Shown here: one piece after another, positions 24,108 through 33,043 of the stretch | How positions within the stretch are numbered: the first letter of the stretch is position 1 | Layout: each line of letters starts with the position of its first letter | Source: Paenibacillus silvestris | GTDB taxonomy: Bacteria > Bacillota > Bacilli > Paenibacillales > NBRC-103111 | DNA length: 64,000 bases | Assembly: GCF_009882985.1 (NCBI RefSeq) | Contig: NZ_WTUZ01000022.1 | Coordinates: 124,001-188,000, forward strand | Direction of reading: 5' to 3' | Made by a program: the position numbers and the translations under genes | Notes under the pieces: model-generated | Told to the model about the DNA's origin: nothing | The model's input: only the letters and a program-made list of their open reading frames with translations | Database searches by the model: none

Positions 24108-24157
24108 GGGGTTGTCCAAAGGTCATAATTAGACCTTGAGACAACCCCATTTCTTTT
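24108..24157. terminator. terminator between hydrolase and MDR reductase
   Basis: GGGGTTGTC/GACAACCCC outer stem with an inner AAGGTC/GACCTT stem, flanked by T-rich tails on both strands. Confidence 0.85.
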
Positions 24158-25193
24158 ATTCAAAATGTTCCAGAACAATTTTGCCTATCGTATGGCCTTC
24201 CTCAAGCATGGCATGCGCCTTGCGCAGGTTTGCAGCATTGATTGGCGCTAATCGCTGAGTCACTGTGCCGCGCAAAGATCCGTTATCGATGAGCTGGGCT
24301 ACTTCATTAAGCAGGTTGTGCTGTTCGATCATGTCGGATGTTTGAAACATTGCGCGCGTGAACATTAATTCCCAAGCAAATGTGACGCTCTTATTTTTCA
24401 GTAGATTCATATTCAGAGCTTGATCCGTTTCTACAATGGAACAGATTTTCCCTTGCGGAGCGATTGCTTCAGCCATATTCTGCCAATGCTGATCTGTGCT
24501 GTTTAAGCAGAGGATATAATCAACGTTTGTAAGGCCGATCACGTTTAATTGAGCTAAGAAAGCTTCATAGTGGTTAATAATATGATCGGCTCCCTTCTCC
24601 TTCACCCATTGCGTGGATTCAGGCCGTGAAGCTGTACCGATAATAGTGAGTCCGGCAATTTTCGCGAGCTGCGTGGCGATAGAGCCCACACCACCGGCAG
24701 CTCCGATGATCAGTATGGTTTTGCCGGCGTTGTCGTCTGCATTTCGTGACACGCCAAGTCGCTCATAGAGAGCTTCCCAAGCGGTGATGGCTGTTAACGG
24801 CAGCGCGGCAGCATCGGCGAAGGTCAGCGATTTCGGTTTCTTGCCAGCGATGCGTTCATCAACGAGATGGAACTCGCTGTTGCCGCCGGGACGTGTGATG
24901 CTGCCTGCGTAATAGACCTCATTGCCCGGTTCAAATAAGGTGCAATCCGGTCCGGTTTGCTCCACGATGCCCGCGACGTCCCAGCCCAAAATGCGAGGTG
25001 CGTCTTCCGTTTTCTCTTTGGGAGCACGTACTTTCGTGTCTACGGGATTCACTGAAATAGCTTTGACCTTGATCAGCAGATCCTTGCCAGTGGGCAGCGG
25101 CTTCTCGATGTTCACGTTAATAAGGCTCTCAGGATGATCGATAGGTAGATAACGGAAAAGTCCTACAGCTTTCATCGTTTCTTGGGAAGTCAT
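24156..25193 (-). CDS. zinc-independent MDR family NADPH:quinone reductase-like protein
   Basis: A 345-residue medium-chain dehydrogenase/reductase. N-terminal GroES-like fold (LLIKVKAISVNPVDTKVRAP, GWDVAGIVEQTG), then a Rossmann domain with IIGAAGGVGSIATQLAKIAGL near residue 160. The usual zinc-binding residues of alcohol dehydrogenase are not evident, so a quinone-reductase-type function is likely despite the frequent name zinc-binding alcohol dehydrogenase. ATG 25193 follows AGAGGAGATGAGCAT. It lies divergent to an HxlR regulator whose operator sits between them. Confidence 0.83.
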   Translation of the reverse strand: MTSQETMKAVGLFRYLPIDHPESLINVNIEKPLPTGKDLLIKVKAISVNPVDTKVRAPKEKTEDAPRILGWDVAGIVEQTGPDCTLFEPGNEVYYAGSITRPGGNSEFHLVDERIAGKKPKSLTFADAAALPLTAITAWEALYERLGVSRNADDNAGKTILIIGAAGGVGSIATQLAKIAGLTIIGTASRPESTQWVKEKGADHIINHYEAFLAQLNVIGLTNVDYILCLNSTDQHWQNMAEAIAPQGKICSIVETDQALNMNLLKNKSVTFAWELMFTRAMFQTSDMIEQHNLLNEVAQLIDNGSLRGTVTQRLAPINAANLRKAHAMLEEGHTIGKIVLEHFE

Positions 25194-25268
25194 ATGCTCA
25201 TCTCCTCTAAATAATAGTTATCATGTTGTCAGTGTAGCCCATTCAATCTAAAATAGGAAGTACGCACA

Positions 25269-25299
25269 TTGGTGTGGTATAGTATCAATTTGTATACTA
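25269..25299 (+). promoter_or_regulatory. HxlR promoter with inverted-repeat operator
   Basis: TTGGTG (25269-25274) and TATACT (25293-25298) are 18 bp apart. The inverted repeat TAGTAT-N8-ATACTA (25280-25299) covers the -10 and spacer and is a candidate site of the regulator encoded just downstream. Confidence 0.6.
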
Positions 25300-25317
25300 A
25301 GGAGGTGCCAAAGTATT

Positions 25318-25680
25318 ATGCGCGATCGCGAAAGCGGCTATGGCAGCACAGGAGATCGGGAAGGCTGCCCTGTAGAATATACATTAGATGTTATCGGGGG
25401 AAAATGGAAAGGCGTACTCCTCTATCACATGATCGATGGCACCAAAAGATTCAATGAATTCAAACGAATTTGTCCATCGATTTCACAAAGAATGCTAACC
25501 TTGCAGCTGCGTGAGTTGGAGGAGGATGGCATTGTCCATCGCGAGGTGTTTCACCAAGTACCACCCAAGGTGGAATATTCATTGACGGAGTTTGGCCAGA
25601 CCTTGACGCCGATTATTTTATTAATGAAAGAATGGGGCAGTAAGTTCCAACAAAATTCGGAATGTTCCATCGAAAGCTGA
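25318..25680 (+). CDS. HxlR-type winged-helix regulator
   Basis: A 120-residue DUF24/HxlR regulator. Cys17 precedes PVEYTLDVIGGKWKGVLLYHM; in YodB, CatR and relatives this Cys senses quinones and electrophiles. The winged helix follows (FKRICPSISQRMLTLQLRELEEDGIVHREV, PPKVEYSLTEFG). A second Cys (ICPS) lies at about residue 47. The ATG 25318 follows AAGGAGGTGCCAAAGTATT with a slightly long spacing. It is transcribed divergently from the MDR reductase; a known arrangement in which the regulator controls a quinone-detoxifying enzyme. Confidence 0.88.
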   Translation: MRDRESGYGSTGDREGCPVEYTLDVIGGKWKGVLLYHMIDGTKRFNEFKRICPSISQRMLTLQLRELEEDGIVHREVFHQVPPKVEYSLTEFGQTLTPIILLMKEWGSKFQQNSECSIES

Positions 25681-25700
25681 GAAGCATCTAAGAAGCTATT

Positions 25701-25727
25701 CCAGCCAGCCGAAACGGTTGGTTTTTT
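25701..25727 (+). terminator. terminator of the HxlR gene
   Basis: CCAGCCG/CGGTTGG around GAAA, then TTTTTT. Confidence 0.75.
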
Positions 25728-25799
25728 CATTTTAGGTAATATTATCTTTCTCTAGTAGATACCAAGCATGTCGATTTTTGTGGTAGACTAGTAGAGAGA

Positions 25800-25836
25800 A
25801 ACCGAGATGCCGGCAAGAATGGCAGGGTAATCGGTT
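25800..25836 (+). promoter_or_regulatory. hairpin in the dnaB leader
   Basis: AACCGA (25800-25805) pairs with TCGGTT (25831-25836) with an inner TGCC/GGCA stem. It lies 30 bp before the dnaB start. A TAGACT -10 guess is weak, so the promoter is not located. Confidence 0.35.
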
Positions 25837-25865
25837 GAGCCTAGGCAGGATGGTGCTGTAATCGG

Positions 25866-27374
25866 ATGAGAATGACGAATATGCTGCATTTCACGGAGAA
25901 TCACAGGTTTTGTGTAGGCCGTGAATTTTCTTTAAGCAGTTTGGATTTTAAAATGTTGGCCATGATGTACCAGCCAATGATCGGTGGTTTGGCTATAAGT
26001 CTCTATCAGGCTCTCTATCAGCAGATGAGTGCGGAAAAGGTCGGATTTTCGCCGCTAGAGCAGCAGCGTAAGCTATTTCTATTGCTTGACCTAGAGCAGG
26101 GAGAACGAGGCCGGAAGTATTTGATTGAGCAATCTTCCAAGCTGGAGGCTATTGGCCTCTTGCAGACGACCCGCAAGTTTTTGGCGGATGAAGAAGATTA
26201 TATTTTTGTTTACACGTTGTTCGCGCCGCTTGGCCCCAATGAGTTTTTCCGGAATCAGCATTTGACACTGCTGCTCCGCGACAAGGTCGGCAAGTTCATG
26301 CTCCTCTCTCTTCGGGAAGATTTGCTGGCGCCGGAGCCAGAAGAGTGCCGCGAAGCTACGGAAGAGAATTTATCAGTTCCCTTTTATGATCTATTCAGGC
26401 TTAATACCCAAGTGGTTGATTATGAGTTGGAGCAAGCACTATATGAAGCTTCTGCGAGTAAACAGGGTGAAGCTCGTATGGATGTCACGACCAAAGGCTT
26501 CCAATATGCAGACATTATCATGAGGTTCCCACGCGGAGCGAGTAATCGGATTTTCGTCGAGGCCCTCAAACATAAGCCAGATCAGATGGCGGCCATTAAT
26601 ATCGTGGCCAAGAAATATAATCTTTCCCTGCAGGAAACATGCCGATTGCTCGACGAGGATGGCGTGTTTAGCGAAGAAGGCGAGCTGCAGATGGATCTCA
26701 TGCAGTACAACGCGAACCTCTTTTATAGGCAAAGCAAGAAGCGTGATGAAGAAAGAGAACGAACGATATCCAGATCGGAAGAGGCTGGAGCCGAGGACTC
26801 TACCGGACAGGCTGACGAGAAATCAGTTGAGATGGCGTATTATTTGGAAGTGCCACAGCAGCTGCGCGGTGAATGCACGGATCATCAATACAACTACATT
26901 ATGCGTAACGAGCCGTACACAGCAGTCCTGAAAATGTTCTTTACACAGGGCTCTATTCCTGACGGCGTACTTAATATATTTGAGAAGATTGATTTGAATT
27001 ATAAGTTAAACGAAGAAGTTATCAATGTATTGATTCATTTCCTGCATATCGATCGCCGTTCTTGGGCGAAGTCTTCGATTGAGGCGGTTGCTTCGGATAT
27101 GCTCGGCAAGCAGATTATCACGTACGAGCAAGCTGTGGAGTATGTGCGCGAGAAAATCAGCTACAAACAGAAAGCTGCATCCAAAGTCGAGGCTGCTAAG
27201 GCTGGTGGAGGCTCCGTGACCAGAGGTCGGCAGGGCAAGACGCAGAAGCCGCACATCCCGATTGTTGTACCGGATGCAGGTGCTGTGGCTTCTTCGAGAC
27301 TAACCGAAGAAGAGTTGGAAGCTGCCAGAAGGATGGCACAGAAGCTGGATGAGCGCTTTAACCGGAAGAACTGA
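25866..27374 (+). CDS. dnaB: replication initiation and membrane attachment protein DnaB
   Basis: A 502-residue Firmicute DnaB (not the DnaB helicase). It loads the replicative helicase at oriC and at restart sites together with DnaD and DnaI. The sequence has the DnaB/DnaD architecture: an N-terminal winged helix (LSSLDFKMLAMMYQPMIGGLAISLYQALYQ), a long middle, and a DDBH2-like C-terminal domain (LKMFFTQGSIPDGVLNIFEKIDLNYKLNEEVINVLIHFL) followed by a basic tail. The start is uncertain: ATG 25866 and ATG 25872 both lie behind weak sites. dnaI follows 82 bp downstream, as in other Bacillales. Confidence 0.9.
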   Translation: MRMTNMLHFTENHRFCVGREFSLSSLDFKMLAMMYQPMIGGLAISLYQALYQQMSAEKVGFSPLEQQRKLFLLLDLEQGERGRKYLIEQSSKLEAIGLLQTTRKFLADEEDYIFVYTLFAPLGPNEFFRNQHLTLLLRDKVGKFMLLSLREDLLAPEPEECREATEENLSVPFYDLFRLNTQVVDYELEQALYEASASKQGEARMDVTTKGFQYADIIMRFPRGASNRIFVEALKHKPDQMAAINIVAKKYNLSLQETCRLLDEDGVFSEEGELQMDLMQYNANLFYRQSKKRDEERERTISRSEEAGAEDSTGQADEKSVEMAYYLEVPQQLRGECTDHQYNYIMRNEPYTAVLKMFFTQGSIPDGVLNIFEKIDLNYKLNEEVINVLIHFLHIDRRSWAKSSIEAVASDMLGKQIITYEQAVEYVREKISYKQKAASKVEAAKAGGGSVTRGRQGKTQKPHIPIVVPDAGAVASSRLTEEELEAARRMAQKLDERFNRKN

Positions 27375-27456
27375 CGAGCAGGTAGCAGAGCCATAGAGTA
27401 ACAAACCGTAAACCGTAGAGTATCAAGAGATAACACATGTAGGAGGTGCCGCAATC

Positions 27457-28410
27457 ATGGAATCGCTGTCGCACATTCTTAAATCCATGCCTAATTCGGA
27501 ATGGAGACGAAAGGCGGAGGCCAAAATCAAGGCTGTCATGGATGACGCCTTAGTTCATAAGTTTCGCCAGAAGTATCCGTTTGTCGATGATTATACCGTC
27601 AAGATTAATATGAATAAGCTATACCAATACGTGACCGAGTACAAAAGCTGTTCGAACTGTCCAGGATTGGACAACTGCCCGAATGATATGACGGGTCACT
27701 ATACGATGCTAACTGCCGATACGGATAACGATAGAGTGTACATTCACGAAGAAAAAGTAGCGTGCAAGAAGTTTACTTCCAAGCAGCTGCAGGACGCGAT
27801 TTCCTCACGAATCCGCACCTTCCACGTAGATCCGCGTATGATTTCGCGCAGCTTCTCGTTTGGTGATATCCTTGAAGCGGATTTGGACCGGGCGAAAGCC
27901 GTCATGCAAATCAATGACTACGTCAGCCAAACCATGGAACTCGGACTGCAAGCTCGCGGGCTTTACTTAAGCGGATCATTCGGTACGGGCAAAACGTTCC
28001 TGATGGGCTACATGCTGCATCAGCTCGCCAAAGTTGGTATGACGGGGGCTATCGTCTATATGCCGGATTTCGCCGAGGATCTGAAAGGCATGTTCCAAGA
28101 GCCGTATAAGTTGAAAGAGACGATCGATCTTCTGAAAGAGACAGATCTGCTTGTTTTTGACGATATTGGCGCTGAAAACCTGAATCCATGGCTTCGTGAC
28201 CATGTCATTGGGGCGATTGTGAACCACCGGATGAACCGGAAACCGACTTTCTTTACGTCGAACTATGCGCTGCATGATCTTGAGAAGCATTTCAGCTTCA
28301 CGAACAAGGATGGCGACGAGGAGTATAAGGGACAACGGATTATGGACCGTATTCGTCCTTTTGTTGATGTCGTTGAAGTGACAGGTACAAATAAGCGAGG
28401 AAGATCGTAA
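27457..28410 (+). CDS. dnaI: primosomal protein DnaI (helicase loader)
   Basis: A 317-residue AAA+ helicase loader. The N-terminal zinc site is SCSNCPGLDNCP (C65, C68, C74) with a further Cys near 103. The Walker A loop GSFGTGKT is at residues 173-180, Walker B is LLVFDDIGAEN near 220, and the sensor-type FFTSNYALHDL follows. DnaI loads the replicative helicase DnaC. The ATG 27457 follows GTAGGAGGTGCCGCAATC. It forms the usual dnaB-dnaI operon. Confidence 0.95.
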   Translation: MESLSHILKSMPNSEWRRKAEAKIKAVMDDALVHKFRQKYPFVDDYTVKINMNKLYQYVTEYKSCSNCPGLDNCPNDMTGHYTMLTADTDNDRVYIHEEKVACKKFTSKQLQDAISSRIRTFHVDPRMISRSFSFGDILEADLDRAKAVMQINDYVSQTMELGLQARGLYLSGSFGTGKTFLMGYMLHQLAKVGMTGAIVYMPDFAEDLKGMFQEPYKLKETIDLLKETDLLVFDDIGAENLNPWLRDHVIGAIVNHRMNRKPTFFTSNYALHDLEKHFSFTNKDGDEEYKGQRIMDRIRPFVDVVEVTGTNKRGRS

Positions 28411-28644
28411 AGGATGGGCTGAAGGCATCCTTTGCAAGATGAAAGTGTAAAAAGTGCAGCAAACTGAGGAATCAGTTTTAAATTTTGAATTGCCTGCATT
28501 TCATACATCAAAATCGCCCCATTTGGCTGAAAAAGAGTAATTATCCTATATTTTGATGTGCTTTATGCAGGTGTTTGCTCAGAAAGCGAAATAAAGCTTG
28601 AATTTGTTATAGTTTTTACACGATTCGAGGTCTAAATCCAACGA

Positions 28645-28690
28645 ACAAGACCCTTCTTCCACTGAAACGTGGATGGAAGGGTCTTTATTT
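28645..28690. terminator. bidirectional terminator between dnaI and HemAT-like gene
   Basis: AAGACCCTTC.TTCCAC pairs with GTGGA.GGAAGGGTCTT. The 230 bp between dnaI and this hairpin hold no credible gene. Confidence 0.85.
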
Positions 28691-28702
28691 TATAAACGAA
28701 TG

Positions 28703-29707
28703 TTATGATTTCTTTAAACGCTCTAATTGGGTGGTTACGCTCTCAATCATATGAACAAATGAGGTAAGTTCCTGCGCGCTAGCTGCTTGTGTACGAGCGA
28801 AGTGAGTCGTCTCCTCGGAGCCCTTCTGCACGAGCTCAAGCTTCTGTGTGATCAGCTTCAGCTTCTTCTGGATCGTGTCCAGCGCTTCACGTGAATGCGT
28901 GGCTAGCTTACGCACTTCGTTGGCGACAACTTCAAAGCCGCGGCCATGCTCGCCTGAGCGTGCAGCTTCGATAGCTGCATTGAGGCCAAGCAGATGCGTC
29001 TGGTCGGAGATTTCCTTCATCACGGAACCCATCTTCGAAATATCTTTGATTTCATGTTGGAGTTCATCAATTCGGTGATTGGATAGATCTTGCGACTCCG
29101 CCGTTTTGATCGCCGTACTGGCTACCGTTTGACTGCTGCCACCTAGCTCGACCATCATGGAAGCAAGGTCTTGTACAACACTGGAGATGGTCGTCAGCAT
29201 GATAGCCTGCTCATCCACCAAGGTCTGAATTTTCAACTTCTCATCCTGCTCGTAGGCTTCCAAAACAAGTTGGCTGTCCAGATTGAACATTTTACTTAAC
29301 GCATGGAGCACTTGCGTCCACTCATCAGGCATGATTTCTTTGAAATGCTGGGTAGCTATGTCTGTATATTTTAAATAGGTGCCCAAATACCAGGAGGTTG
29401 TCAGGCCGATACGGGAGTGTACTTTTCCAATATATAAACGTTTCATTATGTATTCATCATCAATAAGGCCGGATGCCATGGATAGAAAGTACCAACGCTG
29501 TGTTTCTTTTAGGCGCTCGATCGTGCTGTGCTGTTTAATAATCGCTACGAGCTCAGGAACTTGGATGATGTCCGCATACAGTTGGTCGACGAGTTGTTCT
29601 ACAACACGTTGGAAAGCTTCTTCTTTGCTTTTTAGCAATCGTAAGTCTGCGTTCGTTAAGCCGATATAAGAAATGAGTTTTTGACGTTCTGGATGAACTT
29701 TAATCAT
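28703..29707 (-). CDS. globin-coupled sensor/methyl-accepting protein (HemAT-like)
   Basis: A 334-residue soluble sensor. Residues 1-170 form a protoglobin domain: [17 protein letters not shown] includes His97 as the likely proximal heme ligand. The C-terminal third is a methyl-accepting signalling domain whose hairpin tip reads [33 protein letters not shown]. subtilis HemAT is about 432 residues, so this protein has a shortened coiled coil; the methylation-site region is reduced. The ATG 29707 lies after AAAGGAGACTAACGATTCAA. It probably binds oxygen and signals through CheA, giving aerotaxis, but no che genes are in the window. Confidence 0.85.
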   Translation of the reverse strand: MIKVHPERQKLISYIGLTNADLRLLKSKEEAFQRVVEQLVDQLYADIIQVPELVAIIKQHSTIERLKETQRWYFLSMASGLIDDEYIMKRLYIGKVHSRIGLTTSWYLGTYLKYTDIATQHFKEIMPDEWTQVLHALSKMFNLDSQLVLEAYEQDEKLKIQTLVDEQAIMLTTISSVVQDLASMMVELGGSSQTVASTAIKTAESQDLSNHRIDELQHEIKDISKMGSVMKEISDQTHLLGLNAAIEAARSGEHGRGFEVVANEVRKLATHSREALDTIQKKLKLITQKLELVQKGSEETTHFARTQAASAQELTSFVHMIESVTTQLERLKKS

Positions 29708-29769
29708 TTGAATCGTTAGTCTCCTTTGAAATTAGGGAATGATCTAATGAAATGAAGGCTGATCTAATG

Positions 29770-29804
29770 AAAAAACCGCCCTACACAACAGTGCAAAGCG
29801 GTTG
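29770..29804 (-). terminator. terminator of the YqzM-like gene
   Basis: On the minus strand AACCGC... pairs with GCGGTT and TTTTTT follows. Confidence 0.7.
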
Positions 29805-29824
29805 ACTTATGGGCTTGTACAAGC

Positions 29825-29968
29825 CTACTTCATTACTTGAATAACAGTTGCAACGGCTGCAATAATAAACAATATGCCAAAGAACGCGCCAAATCCGATA
29901 CCAACATCCATGAAATCGTTACGCGGCTCTTCATACACGTGAAGCTCAGGGTGTTTAGGATCGCTCAT
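29825..29968 (-). CDS. YqzM-like small membrane protein (47 residues)
   Basis: A 47-residue protein: acidic, His-rich head (SDPKHPELHVYEEPRNDFMD), then a single helix of about 25 residues (VGIGFGAFFGILFIIAAVATVI) and a QVMK tail. The pattern RND-x-x-D-VGxGF before the helix is reminiscent of the YqzM family of Bacilli. ATG 29968 follows GGGGGTAACCAC. A terminator lies right behind it, so it is a single-gene unit. Function unknown. Not long enough to appear in a standard ORF list. Confidence 0.75.
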   Translation of the reverse strand: MSDPKHPELHVYEEPRNDFMDVGIGFGAFFGILFIIAAVATVIQVMK

Positions 29969-30101
29969 GTGGTTACCCCCTAACGTCCGACATTCTAAAG
30001 TTTAAACTTAGTATACCCAAATTCGTCGAAACTTGTAAAGCTAATGGAAGTGACAATTATGCAAACAATAACAGACAGAAGCGGAAACAATAAAATAAGT
30101 C

Positions 30102-30133
30102 TTGACTCTAACATTAGTGTGATGGTTTACAAT
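30102..30133 (+). promoter_or_regulatory. MerR-type promoter of regulator gene
   Basis: TTGACT (30102-30107) and TACAAT (30128-30133) are 19-20 bp apart. A partial dyad (12 of 16 positions, 30105-30120, ACTCTAAC/ATTAGTGT) lies in the spacer, typical of MerR autoregulation. Confidence 0.55.
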
Positions 30134-30178
30134 AAGGTTATCCTTACTTGATCAAGGAAAAGGAAAAAGGTGAAAGCC

Positions 30179-30562
30179 ATGCGGATTAGTGAATTATCCA
30201 AGCTTACAGGTGCCAGCATTCGTTCATTGCGGTACTACGAGGCCAAAGGGCTTATCGCAACACAGCGCGAAGAGAATGGCTATCGGGTGTTTAACCAAAT
30301 GGCTGTTGAGCGCGTGAAAACCATTCAGTTTTATTTGAGCCTAGGCTTTACGACCGAACAAATTGAGAGTTTTCTCAACTGCGTCATGAAAAATCAGGAG
30401 TCGCAATGCGATGATCTGCTGCCACTCTACACAGAGAAGCTGCAGGACATTGAGCGGCAAATGGAAATGCTGCAGATGCTGCAGGCAAATTTGAAGGATC
30501 GTATCGCTTATATTGAGCAGCAGAGGCTTCAAGGGCTGCCAGTTGGAGTGCCATCCAAGTAG
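30179..30562 (+). CDS. MerR-family transcriptional regulator
   Basis: A 127-residue short MerR protein: winged helix MRISELSKLTGASIRSLRYYEAKGLIATQREENGYRVFN, then the coupling helix KTIQFYLSLGFTTEQIESFL and a dimerisation coiled coil (LPLYTEKLQDIERQMEMLQMLQANL). C68 and C77 flank NQESQ in the effector-binding position, a pattern seen in metal or oxidant sensing MerR proteins, but ligand is unknown. ATG 30179 follows AAAAAGGTGAAAGCC; the GTG at 30170 coincides with that site. The gene stands alone and no obvious target is adjacent. Confidence 0.85.
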   Translation: MRISELSKLTGASIRSLRYYEAKGLIATQREENGYRVFNQMAVERVKTIQFYLSLGFTTEQIESFLNCVMKNQESQCDDLLPLYTEKLQDIERQMEMLQMLQANLKDRIAYIEQQRLQGLPVGVPSK

Positions 30563-30599
30563 GTTCCAGAGCCTGCCAGATTGCTAAGTTATGGTTTGG

Positions 30600-30627
30600 T
30601 TGAAATGGCCTATGGGTGTGGTATACT
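30600..30627 (+). promoter_or_regulatory. trxA promoter
   Basis: TTGAAA (30600-30605) and TATACT (30622-30627) with a 16-bp spacer. Confidence 0.55.
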
Positions 30628-30699
30628 TTACATGTTGACGTTCATCGGTAGCAATTACTACTTGATGTTATAAATCCATTCTTAGAAGGAGGAACTATC

Positions 30700-31014
30700 A
30701 TGGCAATCGTGAATGTTTCTGATAACAGCTTTAAAGCTGAAGTTGAGAGCGAAGGTACAGTACTTGTAGACTTCTGGGCACCTTGGTGCGGACCTTGCAA
30801 AATGATCGCTCCTGTTTTGGAAGAGCTTGATAAAGAAGTAGAATCATTGAAAATCGCAAAAGTGAACGTGGATGACAATCCAGAGTCCGCTGCGCGTTTT
30901 GGCGTAATGAGTATCCCAACACTGATCGTTTTCAAAGACGGACAGCCTGTTGATAAAGTGGTTGGTTTCCAATCCAAAGAAGCTTTGAAAAATGTTGTAA
31001 CACGTCATCAATAA
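30700..31014 (+). CDS. trxA: thioredoxin
   Basis: A 104-residue classical thioredoxin: FWAPWCGPCKMIAPVLEEL (C30, C33), cis-Pro in MSIPTLIVFKDGQ and terminal helix. It reduces protein disulphides with NADPH through thioredoxin reductase. ATG 30700 follows AGAAGGAGGAACTATC. uvrC follows, matching the trxA-uvrC order of Bacillales. Confidence 0.96.
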   Translation: MAIVNVSDNSFKAEVESEGTVLVDFWAPWCGPCKMIAPVLEELDKEVESLKIAKVNVDDNPESAARFGVMSIPTLIVFKDGQPVDKVVGFQSKEALKNVVTRHQ

Positions 31015-31045
31015 GTTGTTTCTAATTAGAAACAATTGTTCGTGA

Positions 31046-31087
31046 GAAAAAGCTCATTTTCTGCTATGCTGAAAATGAGCTTTTTTG
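31046..31087 (+). terminator. terminator between trxA and uvrC
   Basis: AAAGCTCATTTTC pairs with GAAAATGAGCTTT; six T follow. Its T-run ends about 25 bp before the uvrC start. Confidence 0.87.
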
Positions 31088-31111
31088 TGTGCGCGAAAGG
31101 AGATAGGAATC

Positions 31112-33043
31112 ATGACGGAGTTTGAACATGAGCCAGAGGACGCGGCCGTCCGTGAACAGCGTCTAGAAACAATTAAACATAAGCTTTCCTTATTACCGGA
31201 TAAACCTGGTTGTTATATAATGAAAAACCGCGAAGGTACGATTATCTATGTAGGAAAAGCCAAAGTGCTGAAGAATCGTGTGCGCTCGTATTTTACAGGA
31301 AGCCACAGTGCGAAGACGCAGAAATTAGTCAGCGAAATTCGCGACTTTGAATATATCATCACCTCCTCCAATGTGGAGGCGCTCATTCTTGAATGTAATC
31401 TGATTAAGCAGCATCATCCTCGGTACAACGTCCTCCTCAAGGATGACAAGACGTTCCCTTACATCAAGATTACCCATGAAGCTCAGCCGCGTCTGGAAGT
31501 CACGCGGCGGGTGTACAAGGATAAGGGCAAGTACTTCGGCCCTTATCCGAATGCTTTCGCTGCCCAGCAGACCAAGAAGCTGCTGGACCGGTTGTATCCA
31601 CTGCGCAAGTGCAAGACAATGCCCGATAAAGTATGCCTATACTATCATATCGGGCAGTGTCTGGCGCCTTGCGAGTACGACGTATCCGCTGAGCAGAATG
31701 AGCGGATGGTGCAGGAGATCACCCGTTTCCTGAACGGGGGACACGATGTTATTAAGGAAGAGCTGACGACCAAGATGCTCGCGGCAGCAGAAGAACTGAA
31801 CTTCGAGCGCGCGAAGGAGCTGCGCGATCATATCATGAGCATCGATGCTTTGATGGAGAAGCAGAAGATCAATGCCGTTGATGCGCAGGACCGCGACGTG
31901 TTCGGCTATGCGGTAGATAAAGGCTGGATGGCTGTACATATCCAGTACATGCGCCAAGGCAAGCTGATCGAGCGGCACGTCTCGCTGTTTCCGTATTATG
32001 GTGATGAATACAGTGATTTCATCACCTATGTTACGCAGGTCTACATCGACAACCCTGCGCTGCCGAAGGAGATCTTCCTGCCTAGCATGCCTGAGGCAGA
32101 GGCGAGCACTGCCCCTGAGGCAGACGTTGCCTCGGTGGAGCAACCTGAGCAGTCCTCTGCGCAAGCGGAGGCTGAAATGAAAGATGTCCGCGAGGCAATG
32201 GAATCGTGGCTGAAGGTCAAGGTCCACATCCCGCAGCGCGGACTGAAGAAGCAAATGGTCGATATGGCCAAGGATAACGCCCGTAACGCACTGGATGAGA
32301 AGTTTCGTCTCGTGGAGCGGGACGAAAGCAGGACCACCAAAGCCGTGGAAAACCTCGGCGAGTGGCTCGGTATGGGCAAGATTCGCCGAATTGAAGCGTT
32401 CGATAACTCGAACATTCAGGGGACGAATCCGGTCTCTGCCATGGTCGTTTTTGTGGATGGGAAGCCTGACCGCAAAGAGTACCGCAAGTACAAAGTGAAA
32501 ACCGTCATTGGCCCGGATGATTACGAAACGATGCGCGAGGTCATTCGCCGCAGGTACGAGCGAGTGCTTAAGGACAATCTGACGATGCCGGATCTTATCG
32601 TTGTCGATGGAGGCAAAGGGCAAATTTCCGCCGCGGTCGATGTTTTGGAGAATGAACTAGGGCTATACATTCCGATTTGCGGGTTAGTAAAGGATGCCAA
32701 ACATAAGACGGCGCAGCTCATGATGGGAGATCCTGCGGAGATCATTCCTTTGCCGCGGGACAGCCAGGAATTTTATCTGCTTCAACGGATTCAAGATGAG
32801 GTCCACCGCTTCGCAATCACATTCCATCGGGAAACGAGAGCGAAGTCCATGGTTGCCTCGCAGCTCGATGCCATCCCTGGTATCGGGGAGAAGCGCAGGA
32901 AGGCTCTCTTGAAGCATTTCGGTTCGGTACGCAAAATTAAAGAGGCCGAAGTACAAGACTTCAAGCCTCTTGGTATAGGTGAGAAATTAGCGGGCGATAT
33001 TCTTAAAGCGCTCCAAGGTGAGGCGGCGGTTCCCCTGGAATAA
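31112..33043 (+). CDS. uvrC: excinuclease ABC subunit C
   Basis: A 643-residue UvrC. N-terminal GIY-YIG nuclease ([29 protein letters not shown]) makes the 3' incision, the UVR domain near residue 220 binds UvrB, the RNase H-like nuclease follows ([30 protein letters not shown]), and HhH motifs close ([18 protein letters not shown]). About 35 residues (nt 32091-32195) between the domains are an acidic, Ala/Glu-rich insertion, making it ~45 residues longer than B. subtilis UvrC. Start ATG 31112 follows GAAAGGAGATAGGAATC; the GTG at 31085 is upstream and unsupported. Its end overlaps the convergent CPBP gene by 41 bp. Confidence 0.96.
   Translation: MTEFEHEPEDAAVREQRLETIKHKLSLLPDKPGCYIMKNREGTIIYVGKAKVLKNRVRSYFTGSHSAKTQKLVSEIRDFEYIITSSNVEALILECNLIKQHHPRYNVLLKDDKTFPYIKITHEAQPRLEVTRRVYKDKGKYFGPYPNAFAAQQTKKLLDRLYPLRKCKTMPDKVCLYYHIGQCLAPCEYDVSAEQNERMVQEITRFLNGGHDVIKEELTTKMLAAAEELNFERAKELRDHIMSIDALMEKQKINAVDAQDRDVFGYAVDKGWMAVHIQYMRQGKLIERHVSLFPYYGDEYSDFITYVTQVYIDNPALPKEIFLPSMPEAEASTAPEADVASVEQPEQSSAQAEAEMKDVREAMESWLKVKVHIPQRGLKKQMVDMAKDNARNALDEKFRLVERDESRTTKAVENLGEWLGMGKIRRIEAFDNSNIQGTNPVSAMVVFVDGKPDRKEYRKYKVKTVIGPDDYETMREVIRRRYERVLKDNLTMPDLIVVDGGKGQISAAVDVLENELGLYIPICGLVKDAKHKTAQLMMGDPAEIIPLPRDSQEFYLLQRIQDEVHRFAITFHRETRAKSMVASQLDAIPGIGEKRRKALLKHFGSVRKIKEAEVQDFKPLGIGEKLAGDILKALQGEAAVPLE

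Noticed and set aside
28560..28690. Small RNA between dnaI and the globin sensor
   Set aside because: A TATAGT at 28608-28613 is upstream of a hairpin with T-run, but no -35 is found at proper spacing and the hairpin is explained as a shared terminator.
31637..32623. Minus-strand frame of 328 codons inside uvrC
   Set aside because: Antisense of a well-supported gene, with no recognisable domain.
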